Below, piece after piece: positions 1-8,465 of a stretch of 34,905 bases of DNA. The first letter of the stretch is position 1, and every line of letters begins with the position of its first letter. The notes under the pieces are model-generated. The model was not told where the DNA came from. It worked only from the letters and a program-made list of their open reading frames with translations, and ran no database searches. The stretch is from NCBI RefSeq assembly GCF_000964005.1, contig NZ_JXYP01000024.1, positions 1 to 34,905 of the forward strand. The letters run 5' to 3'. This DNA is from Williamsia herbipolensis. GTDB taxonomy: Bacteria; Actinomycetota; Actinomycetes; Mycobacteriales; Mycobacteriaceae. Made by a program: the position numbers and the translations under genes.

Positions 1-59
1 AGGGCCTCCTGAGGGACGAGCGGATACCTAGGCAGTTCCACTCCACCGCAGGAGGCCCT
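1..59. repeat. Terminal inverted repeat at the left end
   Basis: The first ten bases (AGGGCCTCCT, 1-10) are the exact reverse complement of 50-59 (AGGAGGCCCT), leaving a 39-base loop. The match starts at base 1. The loop is too long for a usual intrinsic terminator. With the similar structure at the right end, a fold-back artefact at a contig end is the simplest reading. Bases 60-121 hold nothing I recognise; no gene is supported in 1-121. Confidence 0.6.
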
Positions 60-121
60 CCCGCGTCATCACTCAGATTGACGTGTCACAGCCACTCGAC
101 CAACGTCTCGGGTCAGTACAA

Positions 122-976
122 CTAGAGCAGCAACCGCACCACGTCGACGACGTGGGACAGTCCGGCGAGCGCGCCCGACGACGACCGCGGGTGCAGGGCG
201 TGTACTGCCAGCCGGAACATGAGCGCTCGCAACATCATCTGCGGCCACTCGGGCTGATCGGCCCAGCGGGAGACGAGGTCCTCGTCGGCCCCGCCCCAGG
301 CCAACGCATCGACGACCACGACGGCCGCGGCCCACGGGGCGGGTCGCCAGTACGGCACGAGATCGGTGATGCCCGGCGCGGCCGCGCCCGCGAACAGCAC
401 GGTGCCGAAGAGGTCGCCGTGCACCAGCTGCGACGGTGACTCGATCGGCTTACGCAGGGTGGCAAGGGTTTTGAGCATCTCGATGCTCTTCACCCCGTCG
501 GGCGACGTCGGCTCGCCGAAGCCGGCCGCACGGGCCGAGCGCAGCGGGGTGTCCTCCCACGCGGCGCGGTCGGCGGCGTTGAACACGTCGACGTCGGTGT
601 AGGGCGGTGCCGGTGGTTGCAGCAGGAAGCGCGGGCGCTCGAGATCGGCGGTCACCTGGTGCAGGCGGTTGGCGAGCGACACGACCTCGTCGTGACGGGG
701 CTCGGGCGATCCGGCGATGTAGGTGTCGGCACGCCAGCCCGAGACCACGTAGCGACCATCGGTGCCGCGCAGCGGACGGGCGACGCGCACGCCGTCGACG
801 TAGAGGTCCTCGCGGATCTTCGCCGACCACGCGGCGCGTGCGTGGTCGGGCACCAGCGACAGCACCACCTCGCCGATGCGCCAGCCGCCCTCCCACTCGC
901 GGGTGAGGGCGATGGGGGTCGATCCGGCGAGACCGAACGTCGCGATGACGTGTTCGGGCGGATCGGGGGCATTCAC
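122..976 (-). CDS. TIGR02569 family protein (Rv3205c-like, kinase-fold)
   Basis: The 284-residue protein resembles the actinobacterial TIGR02569 family (M. tuberculosis Rv3205c), whose function is unknown. The sequence contains a Brenner-like phosphotransferase motif (SQLVHGDLFGTVLF) in its second half, followed by ITDL, which suggests an aminoglycoside-phosphotransferase/choline-kinase fold. The usual downstream metal-binding D-x-D/E context is not obvious, so catalytic activity is uncertain. The start is GTG at 976; a TAATCT hexamer ends 7 nt upstream, which fits a leaderless transcript and supports this start. It lies downstream of the exporter gene on the same strand, 28 bp away. Family assignment is from memory of the conserved neighbourhood (Rv3205c next to moeZ) and is fairly secure; the biochemical role is unknown. 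Confidence 0.72.
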   Translation of the reverse strand: MNAPDPPEHVIATFGLAGSTPIALTREWEGGWRIGEVVLSLVPDHARAAWSAKIREDLYVDGVRVARPLRGTDGRYVVSGWRADTYIAGSPEPRHDEVVSLANRLHQVTADLERPRFLLQPPAPPYTDVDVFNAADRAAWEDTPLRSARAAGFGEPTSPDGVKSIEMLKTLATLRKPIESPSQLVHGDLFGTVLFAGAAAPGITDLVPYWRPAPWAAAVVVVDALAWGGADEDLVSRWADQPEWPQMMLRALMFRLAVHALHPRSSSGALAGLSHVVDVVRLLL

Positions 977-983
977 GGTCCTG

Positions 984-989
984 AGATTA
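984..989 (-). promoter_or_regulatory. -10 hexamer TAATCT, likely leaderless start
   Basis: On the minus strand TAATCT is followed by 7 nt and then GTG (976). This spacing puts the predicted first transcribed base at or next to the start codon. No Shine-Dalgarno sequence is present between them. Confidence 0.5.
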
Positions 990-1004
990 CCGACCTCGCG
1001 CCTG

Positions 1005-2516
1005 CTAACCGGGGAGGTGCGGGTCGGCCGTGTTCGGAGTCGCGGGCATCGCCCGTCCGGCTCGTCGCGACCGATCGACCCTCGAGCCGGTCGGACGCAG
1101 GCCGACGAACGCCAGCAGCGCTGCGATCACGAGGGCACCGGCGAACACCGGCACCGCGCGGTCGAAGGTGTCATCGAAGGCCGGTCCGAGTCCGGCATCG
1201 GCCGGGGTGCCGGTGATCAGCGGGATCGCGGCGACCGACAGCAATCCGGCGGCGCGGGCGACGGCGTTGTTCACCCCGCTCGCCAGACCGGCGTGGTCAT
1301 CGGCCACCGCGGCCAGCACCGTCGAGGTGAGGGGCGCCACCAGCAACACCATCCCGACGCCGAGGGTCGCCGCGCCGGGCAACACGTCGGTCGGATAGAA
1401 GGCGTGCGGACCGATCCGCAGCATCAACAGCAGCCCCGCCGCGCACAGGAGGGCGCCGACGGTGAGCGGACCCCGCGCGCCGACCCGGGCCGCGAACGCG
1501 CTCGACCGCGCAGAGAACAGCAGCATCAGGAGGGTGCCCGGGGTGAGCGCGGCACCGGCCCAGAACGCCGAGTAGCCGGCGACGACCTGCAGCTGCAACG
1601 CGACGATGAAGAAATAGCCACCGAAGGCGGCGTACACCGCGAACGTCATCACGTTGATGACGGTGAACGGCCGCGATGCGAACAGGGTCGGCGGCACCAT
1701 CGGTTCGGGTTCTCGACGCTCCACCATCACGAACGCGACACCCGCCGCCACCGCGACGACCCCCACCACGGCGACCTCGACCGCGCGGCCCCCGTCCGCG
1801 GCCCGGATCAGGGCCCACGTGGCGCCGGCGAGGGCGACCGCACCGAGCACGGCCCCGACGATGTCGAAGTGCTTCGACGCGTGCGGATCCCGCGTCTCGG
1901 GCACGTGACGTACGGCCACGGCGACGCACACCGCGGCGACCGGGACGTTGATGAGGAACGCCCACCGCCAGCCGGGACCGTCGGCCAACCACCCTCCGAG
2001 GAACGGGCCGAGGGCCGCGGCGACGCCCCCGAGGCCCGACCAGGTACCGATCGCCCGGGCCCGGTCGCCGGGGCGCAGCGACGACTGGATCATCGCGAGC
2101 GACCCGGGTGTCAGCAGCGCGCCGCCGATCCCCTGCAGGCCGCGCGCACCGACGAGCACCTCCACATTCGGCGCCAGTCCGCACAGCAGCGAGGCACCGG
2201 CGAAACCGATCACGCCGACGACGAACACCCGTCGACGGCCGAGTCGATCACCCAGCGATCCGCCCAGCAGGATGAGCGCCGACAGCGTCAACATGTAGGC
2301 GGTGACGGTCCACTGCAGGGGCGCGAGCCCGACATCGAAATCGTCGGCGATGCGCGGCAGCGCGACGTTGACCACCGTCGAGTCGAGCAACACCATCGAC
2401 GACCCGAGCACGGCACACGCCACCACCCAGCGCCCACGCGCCGACGAGAACTCCACCGACGCGCCGGCCGACGGGGCACCGTCCGGCGGGGAACCCTCGG
2501 GCGTGGGTGTGGCCAC
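1005..2516 (-). CDS. DHA2 family MFS drug exporter
   Basis: A 503-residue integral membrane transporter of the major facilitator superfamily, probably with 14 membrane segments (DHA2/EmrB-QacA type). The N-terminal third has the expected features: LLDSTVVNVALPRI in the first segment, GGSLGDRLGRRR (motif A, loop 2-3), and GPFLGGWLADGPGWRWAFL (motif C region and following). The family exports drugs, dyes and other hydrophobic compounds by proton antiport; the substrate here cannot be read from sequence. The open frame extends upstream to 2756 but runs over moeZ. The GTG at 2516 is only 2 bp past the moeZ stop, so the two are probably co-transcribed and translationally coupled. M. tuberculosis has no MFS gene at this point between Rv3205c and moeZ, so this is a lineage-specific insertion (from memory). 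Confidence 0.88.
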   Translation of the reverse strand: MATPTPEGSPPDGAPSAGASVEFSSARGRWVVACAVLGSSMVLLDSTVVNVALPRIADDFDVGLAPLQWTVTAYMLTLSALILLGGSLGDRLGRRRVFVVGVIGFAGASLLCGLAPNVEVLVGARGLQGIGGALLTPGSLAMIQSSLRPGDRARAIGTWSGLGGVAAALGPFLGGWLADGPGWRWAFLINVPVAAVCVAVAVRHVPETRDPHASKHFDIVGAVLGAVALAGATWALIRAADGGRAVEVAVVGVVAVAAGVAFVMVERREPEPMVPPTLFASRPFTVINVMTFAVYAAFGGYFFIVALQLQVVAGYSAFWAGAALTPGTLLMLLFSARSSAFAARVGARGPLTVGALLCAAGLLLMLRIGPHAFYPTDVLPGAATLGVGMVLLVAPLTSTVLAAVADDHAGLASGVNNAVARAAGLLSVAAIPLITGTPADAGLGPAFDDTFDRAVPVFAGALVIAALLAFVGLRPTGSRVDRSRRAGRAMPATPNTADPHLPG

Positions 2517-2518
2517 GA

Positions 2519-3733
2519 TCAGTAGACCGGCATCGACGGGTCGGTCTGTCGCGCCCACTCCGTGATCCCGCCGCGCAGGTGGCGCGCGTCGGCGAAACCG
2601 GCGCGGCGCAACACCGCCAGTGCCTCGGCCGATCGGATACCGGTCTTGCAGTAGAGCACGGTCGGCCGGTCCTGCGGCAGCGCGGCCAGCGCCTCGCCGG
2701 AGACCAACTCCCCCAGCGGGATCAGGGTCGCGCCGTCGATGTGGACGATGTCCCACTCGACGGGCTCGCGGACGTCGATCAGGGCGATCGGCTCACCCGC
2801 GTCGAGGAGCCGGCCGAGTTCCGCTGCGTCGATCTCCGAACCGGTGGTGGTCGCGCCCTCGTCGGCGACGATGCCGCAGAACGCCTCGTAGTCGACCAGT
2901 TCGGTGATCGGCTCGGCCTCGGGATCCTTGCGGATGCGGATGGTCCGGTACTCCATGGCGAGGGCGTCGTACATCATCAGCCGACCCAGCAGCGTCTGCC
3001 CGATGCCGGTGATGAGCTTGACGGCCTCGGTTCCCATGATGGAACCGACGGAGGCACACAGGATCCCGAGGACGCCACCCTCGGCGCACGACGGCACCGT
3101 TCCCGGCGGCGGGGCCTGCGGGTAGAGGTCGCGATAGTTCAGCCCGCGACCGTCGGGGGCGTCCTCCCAGAACACCGACGCCTGTCCCTCGAAGCGGTAG
3201 ATCGACCCCCACACATACGGTTTGCGCGCCAGCACGGCGGCGTCGTTCACCAGATAGCGCGTCGCGAAGTTGTCGGTGCCGTCGACGATCAGGTCGTACC
3301 GCTCGAACAGGGCCACCGCGTGGTCGGCCTCGAGACGGTGCTCGTGCAGTTCGACGGTGACGAACGGGTTGATCTCGGCGATGGAGTCACGGGCACTCGC
3401 CGCCTTCGACCGCCCGACATCGGATTGTCCGTGGATGACCTGACGCTGCAGGTTCGACTCCTCGACGTCGTCGAACTCGACGATCCCGAGTGTGCCGACG
3501 CCCGCGGCGGCGAGGTAGAGCAGCGCCGGCGAACCGAGTCCGCCTGCCCCGATGACCAGTACCCGGGCGTTCTTCAACCGTCGCTGCCCGGTCATCCCGA
3601 TGTCGGGGATGATCAGGTGCCTGCTGTACCGCGCGACCTCGGCGCGCGTCAGTTCCGCGGCCGGTTCGACGAGCGGCGGCAGAGGGGTCTGCGAGGGGGG
3701 CATCTGGGAGGTTCCGGTGGTCGCCATGATCAC
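2519..3733 (-). CDS. moeZ: Adenylyltransferase/sulfurtransferase MoeZ
   Basis: A 404-residue two-domain protein. The N-terminal ThiF/MoeB/E1-like domain has the nucleotide loop GAGGLGSPALLYLAAAGVG and the SNLQRQVIHG and DGTDNFATRYLVND motifs. The C-terminal rhodanese domain has the active loop YCKTGIRS with Cys362. MoeZ adenylates the C-terminal glycine of ubiquitin-like sulfur carriers (MoaD in molybdenum cofactor synthesis, CysO in cysteine synthesis in M. tuberculosis) and transfers sulfur to make a thiocarboxylate. It is cytosolic, and its length matches the mycobacterial protein. Starts at GTG 3733 or ATG 3727 are both possible. TAGCGT at 3739-3744 lies 5 nt before the GTG and favours it. 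The exporter gene follows after 2 bp. Assignment is strong. Confidence 0.95.
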   Translation of the reverse strand: MIMATTGTSQMPPSQTPLPPLVEPAAELTRAEVARYSRHLIIPDIGMTGQRRLKNARVLVIGAGGLGSPALLYLAAAGVGTLGIVEFDDVEESNLQRQVIHGQSDVGRSKAASARDSIAEINPFVTVELHEHRLEADHAVALFERYDLIVDGTDNFATRYLVNDAAVLARKPYVWGSIYRFEGQASVFWEDAPDGRGLNYRDLYPQAPPPGTVPSCAEGGVLGILCASVGSIMGTEAVKLITGIGQTLLGRLMMYDALAMEYRTIRIRKDPEAEPITELVDYEAFCGIVADEGATTTGSEIDAAELGRLLDAGEPIALIDVREPVEWDIVHIDGATLIPLGELVSGEALAALPQDRPTVLYCKTGIRSAEALAVLRRAGFADARHLRGGITEWARQTDPSMPVY

Positions 3734-3738
3734 CGCAG

Positions 3739-3744
3739 ACGCTA
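3739..3744 (-). promoter_or_regulatory. -10 hexamer TAGCGT upstream of moeZ
   Basis: TAGCGT on the minus strand ends 5 nt before the GTG at 3733, so transcription would begin at or next to that codon. It supports choosing GTG 3733 over ATG 3727. Confidence 0.4.
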
Positions 3745-3750
3745 CGCCGC

Positions 3751-5091
3751 TCAGCTACCGGGGAACGGCCAGGGATTGGCCCGGCACACCAGATCACGGT
3801 CGGCCTGCATGTCCGGGTCGATCGCCATGATGTCGCTGTTGGCGACGCCGAAGCTCTGCTGCATCATCACCGGGGCCAACGCGCCCTCCTGGCCACACGG
3901 TTGATGCTTCTCGAAGCCGATCGCGTGACCGATCTCGTGATTGATCGCGTACTGGCGGTACAGCAGATCGTCACCCTGATACGACACCGCGCCGCGTACC
4001 CATCGCGCCTCGTTGAGGGTCACGCGCGCCTCGGGCGGGTAGTAGCAGGAGGATTCGAGCTTGATCTGGTACCCACACAGCTCGCGGGTCGTGCCGGTCG
4101 AGGTCAGCGACACCCGGAAGTCGGGGGTGCCGGTCTCGATCCGCCGGAACGACACCTTGCCGCCACCGATCCAGCTCTTCGGGTTGGCCAGCGTGGTGTC
4201 GACGAGTTTCGCGAAGATCGCGTCGCTGCCGTAATCGGCGGGTGCGAGGCCGTTCTCGACCTCGACGGTGTAGGTGTACACCCGCGGCGCGGTGCCCACG
4301 ACCCCGGTGGTGCCGGGCACCACGCGCCACGATTTCGCGCCGTTGGTGGTGAACGATCCGCCATCGGGCAGCTGACCCGCGGGCAGCGTGGCCGCGGCGG
4401 CGTCACCGGTCGGCGCGCCGATCGGCGAGGTCTCGGAGTTGACGTCGGTGTTGCGCGAGGCGGCGTCGGGCGCCGGTGCGGCCGGGGTGGGCGACGACGG
4501 GGTGCCGGTGAGGGTCACCGCCACGAGCACCACGGTGAGTATCGCGAGGACGGGCAGCGCATAGGCCCGCCAGCCGTAGGTCGCGACGAAGGCACCGATC
4601 CGGGTGCGCTTGCGGCGCTCCGGACGCGGACCCCGCCGGCCGCGCGGGTCCTCGGCCGTCGGATCCCAGTGCGCGCGCAGCGGCTGATCGTCGCCGGGCC
4701 GGCCGCGTTCGGCCACCTGGCGCGCGATCGGTCGGCGGTCGGGTCGGGGTGCGGTCGGGCGGTCGTACGGGGCGTCGGCGAGCAGATCGTGGCGCACGTC
4801 GCGCTGCGGCCGGCCCCGCCCATTCGAACCCCGCCCACTCGCAGTACGAGAAGAGCGTTCCCGCGACGACGGGCGAATCGGCGGCGACGCATTCCCGGGG
4901 GGCGCGTACTGCGGCGGCATACGACCCGCGGGCAGCGGGCCCGACGGATGGGGCGCAAAGGAGTCGGGAACAGAAGGGTGCCCGGGCCCCGGGGCGCCGC
5001 TCATGGGCGCATCTCGCGGGTCGGGTCCACCGAATCCCGCTCCGGATCTGGGCGGTCCTCCCCCGCCTGGCGCACTCACGTGTTTCACCAT
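3751..5091 (-). CDS. DUF3152 membrane-anchored metalloprotease-like protein (Rv3207c-like)
   Basis: A 446-residue protein. Residues 1-160 are a Pro/Arg-rich, low-complexity cytoplasmic region, followed by one membrane segment (YALPVLAILTVVLVAVTLTG) and an exported domain, so it is probably anchored with the C-terminus outside. The exported part is DUF3152, as in M. tuberculosis Rv3207c. It carries the zinc-protease motif HEIGHAIGFEKH at 385-396 (His385, Glu386, His389) and PVMMQQSFG shortly after, similar to the Met-turn of metzincins. The third zinc ligand of HExxHxxGxxH should fall at residue 395, which is Lys here; His396 is adjacent. Protease activity is inferred only from the motif and the substrate is unknown. 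The gene lies 17 bp upstream of moeZ in the same direction. The start ATG 5091 is the first in frame; no strong ribosome site is visible. Confidence 0.82.
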   Translation of the reverse strand: MVKHVSAPGGGGPPRSGAGFGGPDPRDAPMSGAPGPGHPSVPDSFAPHPSGPLPAGRMPPQYAPPGNASPPIRPSSRERSSRTASGRGSNGRGRPQRDVRHDLLADAPYDRPTAPRPDRRPIARQVAERGRPGDDQPLRAHWDPTAEDPRGRRGPRPERRKRTRIGAFVATYGWRAYALPVLAILTVVLVAVTLTGTPSSPTPAAPAPDAASRNTDVNSETSPIGAPTGDAAAATLPAGQLPDGGSFTTNGAKSWRVVPGTTGVVGTAPRVYTYTVEVENGLAPADYGSDAIFAKLVDTTLANPKSWIGGGKVSFRRIETGTPDFRVSLTSTGTTRELCGYQIKLESSCYYPPEARVTLNEARWVRGAVSYQGDDLLYRQYAINHEIGHAIGFEKHQPCGQEGALAPVMMQQSFGVANSDIMAIDPDMQADRDLVCRANPWPFPGS

Positions 5092-5165
5092 CTCACAGCT
5101 CGGCGAGCGTTCCCGGGATGCGCGGCCACGTGCACACGTCCTCGTTCACCCAGGTGTCCTGATTG

Positions 5166-6200
5166 TCAGCAGGCCACCAGCGAGGCGGGATCGGCGATCT
5201 CGACGTGGCGGGCGATCTCCCGCGCCGTCTCCAGCGGGATCTCCATCTGGCACACGTGCCCGACGGCGCCGAACATCACCAACCGCGACCCCTCGATGGT
5301 GCGGATGACGCGCGGTGCGATGGCCGCGCTCACGAGCTTGTCGCGGCCGCCCCACATCACCAGCGTCGGCGAGGTGATCATGCGGGCGCGCCGCCAGTGG
5401 TCCCGGCCCGACATCCACAGCCAGCTCGCGACCAGGGCGTTGAGGCTGCCCGACAACGCCGCCGGCGCCCACGGGAGCTCGGCGCGATCGACCGCGTGCT
5501 CGACGGCCTGCGCGATCCGAGTGGGCCCGAGGACCTGCGGACGCACCATGATCTCGCGCAGCGTCTGTGCCACCTGCCGTTCGGCATGCACCCGGCCCAG
5601 GTAGCCGAACACCGCGGGCCCGACCCGCGGGACCGTCGCCAGGGTCAGCGGCACGAACGACAGGCGCTTGATCCGCGGCCGCAGATCCGGGAACGCCGGC
5701 GAGATGAGGGTGAGGGTGGTGACGAGGTCGGGCCGCTGGGCCGCGACGCGGGAGGCGATCGCCCCGCCGAGGGAGTTGCCGACCAGGTGGGCGCCCCCGA
5801 GGTGCTCGAGCACCGCGATCACCGAGTCGGTCATGGCCGTGAGCGAGTAGTCGCCGCCCGGCGGCGGATCGGAGAACCCGAACCCGGGCAGGTCCATCGC
5901 GTACCCGTCGAGCACCGGGGCCAACACCTCACCGAGATCGGTCCAGTTCAACGACGACCCGCCGAGTCCGTGCACATACAGCGCCCGGCCGACCGGGGCA
6001 TCGACGCCCGCGTCACCGGAACCGGAGGGGGTCGGGCCCGGACGGGGCACACGTCGCAGGTGGATGCGCCATCCCGATGCCGTCACCTGCTCCCCCGGCC
6101 ACAGCGGGGTCGTGCGATCGAGCGGTGCGAGCAGGTCGCGCAGCGAACGCGGTACGGACGGTGTCCGATCGGTGGTCGACACCACTACAGCATGCCTCAC
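5166..6200 (-). CDS. Alpha/beta hydrolase
   Basis: A 344-residue alpha/beta-hydrolase-fold enzyme without a signal peptide. The oxyanion-hole motif HGLGG is at 77-81, the nucleophile elbow GNSLGG contains Ser143, the acid residue is in MWGGRDKLV, and the catalytic His is in GAVGHVCQME near the C-terminus. A complete Ser-Asp-His triad is therefore present. It probably hydrolyses an ester or related small molecule; the substrate is not predictable. The gene diverges from the tetR gene at 6230 with only 29 bp between starts, so that regulator may control it. The first start in frame is GTG 6200; GTG 6182 is an alternative that would shorten the non-conserved N-terminus. Confidence 0.85.
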   Translation of the reverse strand: MRHAVVVSTTDRTPSVPRSLRDLLAPLDRTTPLWPGEQVTASGWRIHLRRVPRPGPTPSGSGDAGVDAPVGRALYVHGLGGSSLNWTDLGEVLAPVLDGYAMDLPGFGFSDPPPGGDYSLTAMTDSVIAVLEHLGGAHLVGNSLGGAIASRVAAQRPDLVTTLTLISPAFPDLRPRIKRLSFVPLTLATVPRVGPAVFGYLGRVHAERQVAQTLREIMVRPQVLGPTRIAQAVEHAVDRAELPWAPAALSGSLNALVASWLWMSGRDHWRRARMITSPTLVMWGGRDKLVSAAIAPRVIRTIEGSRLVMFGAVGHVCQMEIPLETAREIARHVEIADPASLVAC

Positions 6201-6217
6201 CTCGAGGGGGTGACGCG

Positions 6218-6916
<699 letters not shown>

Positions 6917-6919
<3 letters not shown>

Positions 6920-7100
6920 CGTCAGCTGTTCTTGGCGCCGAATCCGACTTGCACACGAGAGGCGTCGGGATCCGGCGCATTCACGACGTCTGTGACGTCA
7001 GCTGTTCTTGGCGCCGAATCCGACTTGCACACGAGAGGCGTCGGGATCCGGCGCATTCACGACGTCTGTGACGTCAGCTGTTCTTGGCGCCGAATCCGAC
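6917..7100. repeat. 76-bp tandem repeat, 2.4 copies, spanning the ends of two convergent genes
   Basis: Exact copies lie at 6917-6992 and 6993-7068, followed by a 32-bp partial copy at 7069-7100. Each copy begins with the palindrome TGACGTCA. The first copy supplies the tetR stop codon. The last, partial copy contains the final eight codons and the stop of the DUF3107 gene on the minus strand. Each full unit is 32 bp of duplicated gene end plus 44 bp of spacer. On the minus strand each full copy can be read as a 20-codon GTG-initiated micro-ORF (6922-6984 and 6998-7060) ending in VGFGAKNS. The period is not a multiple of three. Identical copies suggest recent expansion by slippage or unequal crossover. 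Confidence 0.95.
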
Positions 7101-7313
7101 GCGCGGACGCTCGGAGGTGCCGACCTCGACGTAGGCGATCTTGGTGACCGGCACCAGGAATCGCGCACCCTTCTCGTCGGTGAGACGCAGCAGCGCCTCC
7201 TTGCCCGACAGCGCGGCCTCGACGGCGGCGTGGACGTCGTCACTGGTCTGCTCGGTCTGCACCACCAGCTCGCGCGGGCTGTCGGTGATGCCGATCTTCA
7301 CGTCAACCGTCAC
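7074..7313 (-). CDS. DUF3107 family protein (Rv3208A/TB9.4-like)
   Basis: A 79-residue protein starting TVDVKIGITDSPRELV after the initiator, typical of the DUF3107 family (M. tuberculosis Rv3208A, TB9.4). Function is unknown. It is small, cytosolic and beta-rich, with no catalytic motif. The GTG at 7313 is chosen because AGGAGG sits 6 nt upstream at 7320-7325; the open frame extends to 7355, but that part has no family similarity. The C-terminal sequence VGFGAKNS lies inside the 76-bp repeat. The gene is convergent with tetR. Before repeat expansion, the two stop codons would have shared one TGACGTCA palindrome. Confidence 0.85.
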   Translation of the reverse strand: MTVDVKIGITDSPRELVVQTEQTSDDVHAAVEAALSGKEALLRLTDEKGARFLVPVTKIAYVEVGTSERPRVGFGAKNS

Positions 7314-7319
7314 GGTTGT

Positions 7320-7325
7320 CCTCCT
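7320..7325 (-). promoter_or_regulatory. Ribosome binding site AGGAGG for DUF3107
   Basis: A perfect AGGAGG on the minus strand, 6 nt before GTG 7313. It decides the start over the upstream in-frame ATG at 7355. Confidence 0.8.
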
Positions 7326-7448
7326 GCTGTCGATGTCGGGCGCCTTCGACGCCAAGGCTAGTGGAGCGCCGACCCCGCACCGCAGCGGCTCCGCTGTGGG
7401 CGGAAACGGACGGCGGAGAAGCCGGAGCGGGACGAGGTGGGGCCGGGC

Positions 7449-8222
7449 TCAGCCCAGTCCGAGTTCCTGCATCCGGGCGGCGTGGCGGTCCTGGATCGAC
7501 TCGAAGAACGTGGAGATGCGTGTGAAGTCCGACGCCTCGCTGAACAGCAGTCCCGTCAGGTCCTCCTCGGAGGCCAACACGTGCTGGGCCTGCGTGATCG
7601 CCTCGCCCAGCAGGCGCCGCCCCCAGAGCCGCAGCGGTGAGGTCAGCGACGGATCGGCGGCGACGGCCGCACGCACCTCGGCGCACGCGAACTCGGAGTG
7701 ACCGGTCTCGGCCATCACATCCTGCACGATGCCCTCCGCGTCGCCGGGAAGGGTGTGGGCGACCTCGAGGTAGAAGTCCGCGGCCAGACCGTCACCGATG
7801 TACGCCTTCACCATCGACTCCAACCACGAATTGGGCGTCGTCGACCCGTGGTATCGGTCGAGGATCGGCGCGTAGTGCGCCACCGTGTCGACCACATCTC
7901 GCCCTCGACGCACGAGTTCGGCGGCCAGCACCTCGAAGTGGGCCATCTCGGCCCCGGCCATCTGTGCCATCGCCACCCGCCCGCGGATGTCGGGCGCCAT
8001 CTGCGATTCCGCGGTCAACCGGTAGAACGCCGCGATCTCACCCGCGAGCAGCACCCCGAACAACGACGTGATCCCGGGGTGGTCGTCGGGCAGCGGCGGC
8101 AGCTGAGCGTCGTCGGCGATGTGGGTCGGCGCGAGGTCGGCGGTCGACGGGGGCAGGCCGCCCGAAGCGGGTGTCGCGGAGGTGGGCGTCACAGTGGTCT
8201 GGGTCACGGGATGGTCGGCCAT
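7449..8222 (-). CDS. MiaE-like ferritin-fold protein (Rv3210c-like)
   Basis: A 257-residue protein with a ferritin-like four-helix fold from about residue 45. Candidate di-iron ligands are visible in GEIAAFYRL, GAEMAHFEVL (ExxH) and AETGHSEFA (ExxH), the pattern of the MiaE-like ferritin domain. MiaE hydroxylates a modified adenosine in tRNA, but the actinobacterial proteins are distant and their substrate is not established. The N-terminal 40 residues are Thr/Pro/Ala-rich and probably disordered. The start ATG 8222 fits the family length; the same frame stays open upstream through antisense helicase sequence, which I reject. The gene is divergent from the helicase gene, with a 243-bp gap. 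M. tuberculosis has Rv3210c in the same place. Confidence 0.82.
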   Translation of the reverse strand: MADHPVTQTTVTPTSATPASGGLPPSTADLAPTHIADDAQLPPLPDDHPGITSLFGVLLAGEIAAFYRLTAESQMAPDIRGRVAMAQMAGAEMAHFEVLAAELVRRGRDVVDTVAHYAPILDRYHGSTTPNSWLESMVKAYIGDGLAADFYLEVAHTLPGDAEGIVQDVMAETGHSEFACAEVRAAVAADPSLTSPLRLWGRRLLGEAITQAQHVLASEEDLTGLLFSEASDFTRISTFFESIQDRHAARMQELGLG

Positions 8223-8398
8223 GCGCCGATCGTAGGCGACGCGGTCAACCCGCGACGGGCCCCCGTGACCGGCACCGATGCGTGGTCGACACCCCTCACC
8301 ACGTACCATCGAAGGCGACGTGCAGTGCAGGCGCTGCCACTCGGCGGCGCCCCGCCCGCGCGTCCCCAGTAATGTGCGCGCACTTCTTGCCCGATCTC

Positions 8399-8422
8399 GA
8401 GCCGCGAAACACTTTTCGGCTC
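8399..8422. other. Small hairpin in the helicase leader
   Basis: GAGCCG (8399-8404) pairs with CGGCTC (8417-8422), with partial A-T pairing inside. It lies in the 243-bp gap (8223-8465) between the divergent ferritin-fold and helicase genes, 44 bp before the helicase start. The gap otherwise holds no recognisable gene. A leader structure for the helicase mRNA is possible but unproven. Confidence 0.25.
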
Positions 8423-8465
8423 CCGCCCACCGCGTTCGTCGCCTGTGGCGGTGTGAAGCCTTTTC

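Noticed and set aside
876-2525. A 549-codon plus-strand frame antisense to the exporter
   Set aside because: Shadow of the minus-strand MFS gene; repetitive Arg/Gln/His-rich translation.
1005-2756. Longer 583-residue version of the MFS exporter
   Set aside because: The added N-terminus overlaps the moeZ 3' end out of frame and precedes the normal first transmembrane segment; GTG 2516 is the sensible start.
6922-7060. The two repeated 20-codon minus-strand frames as real genes
   Set aside because: They arise by duplication of a gene end, lack ribosome sites and are identical because the DNA is identical.
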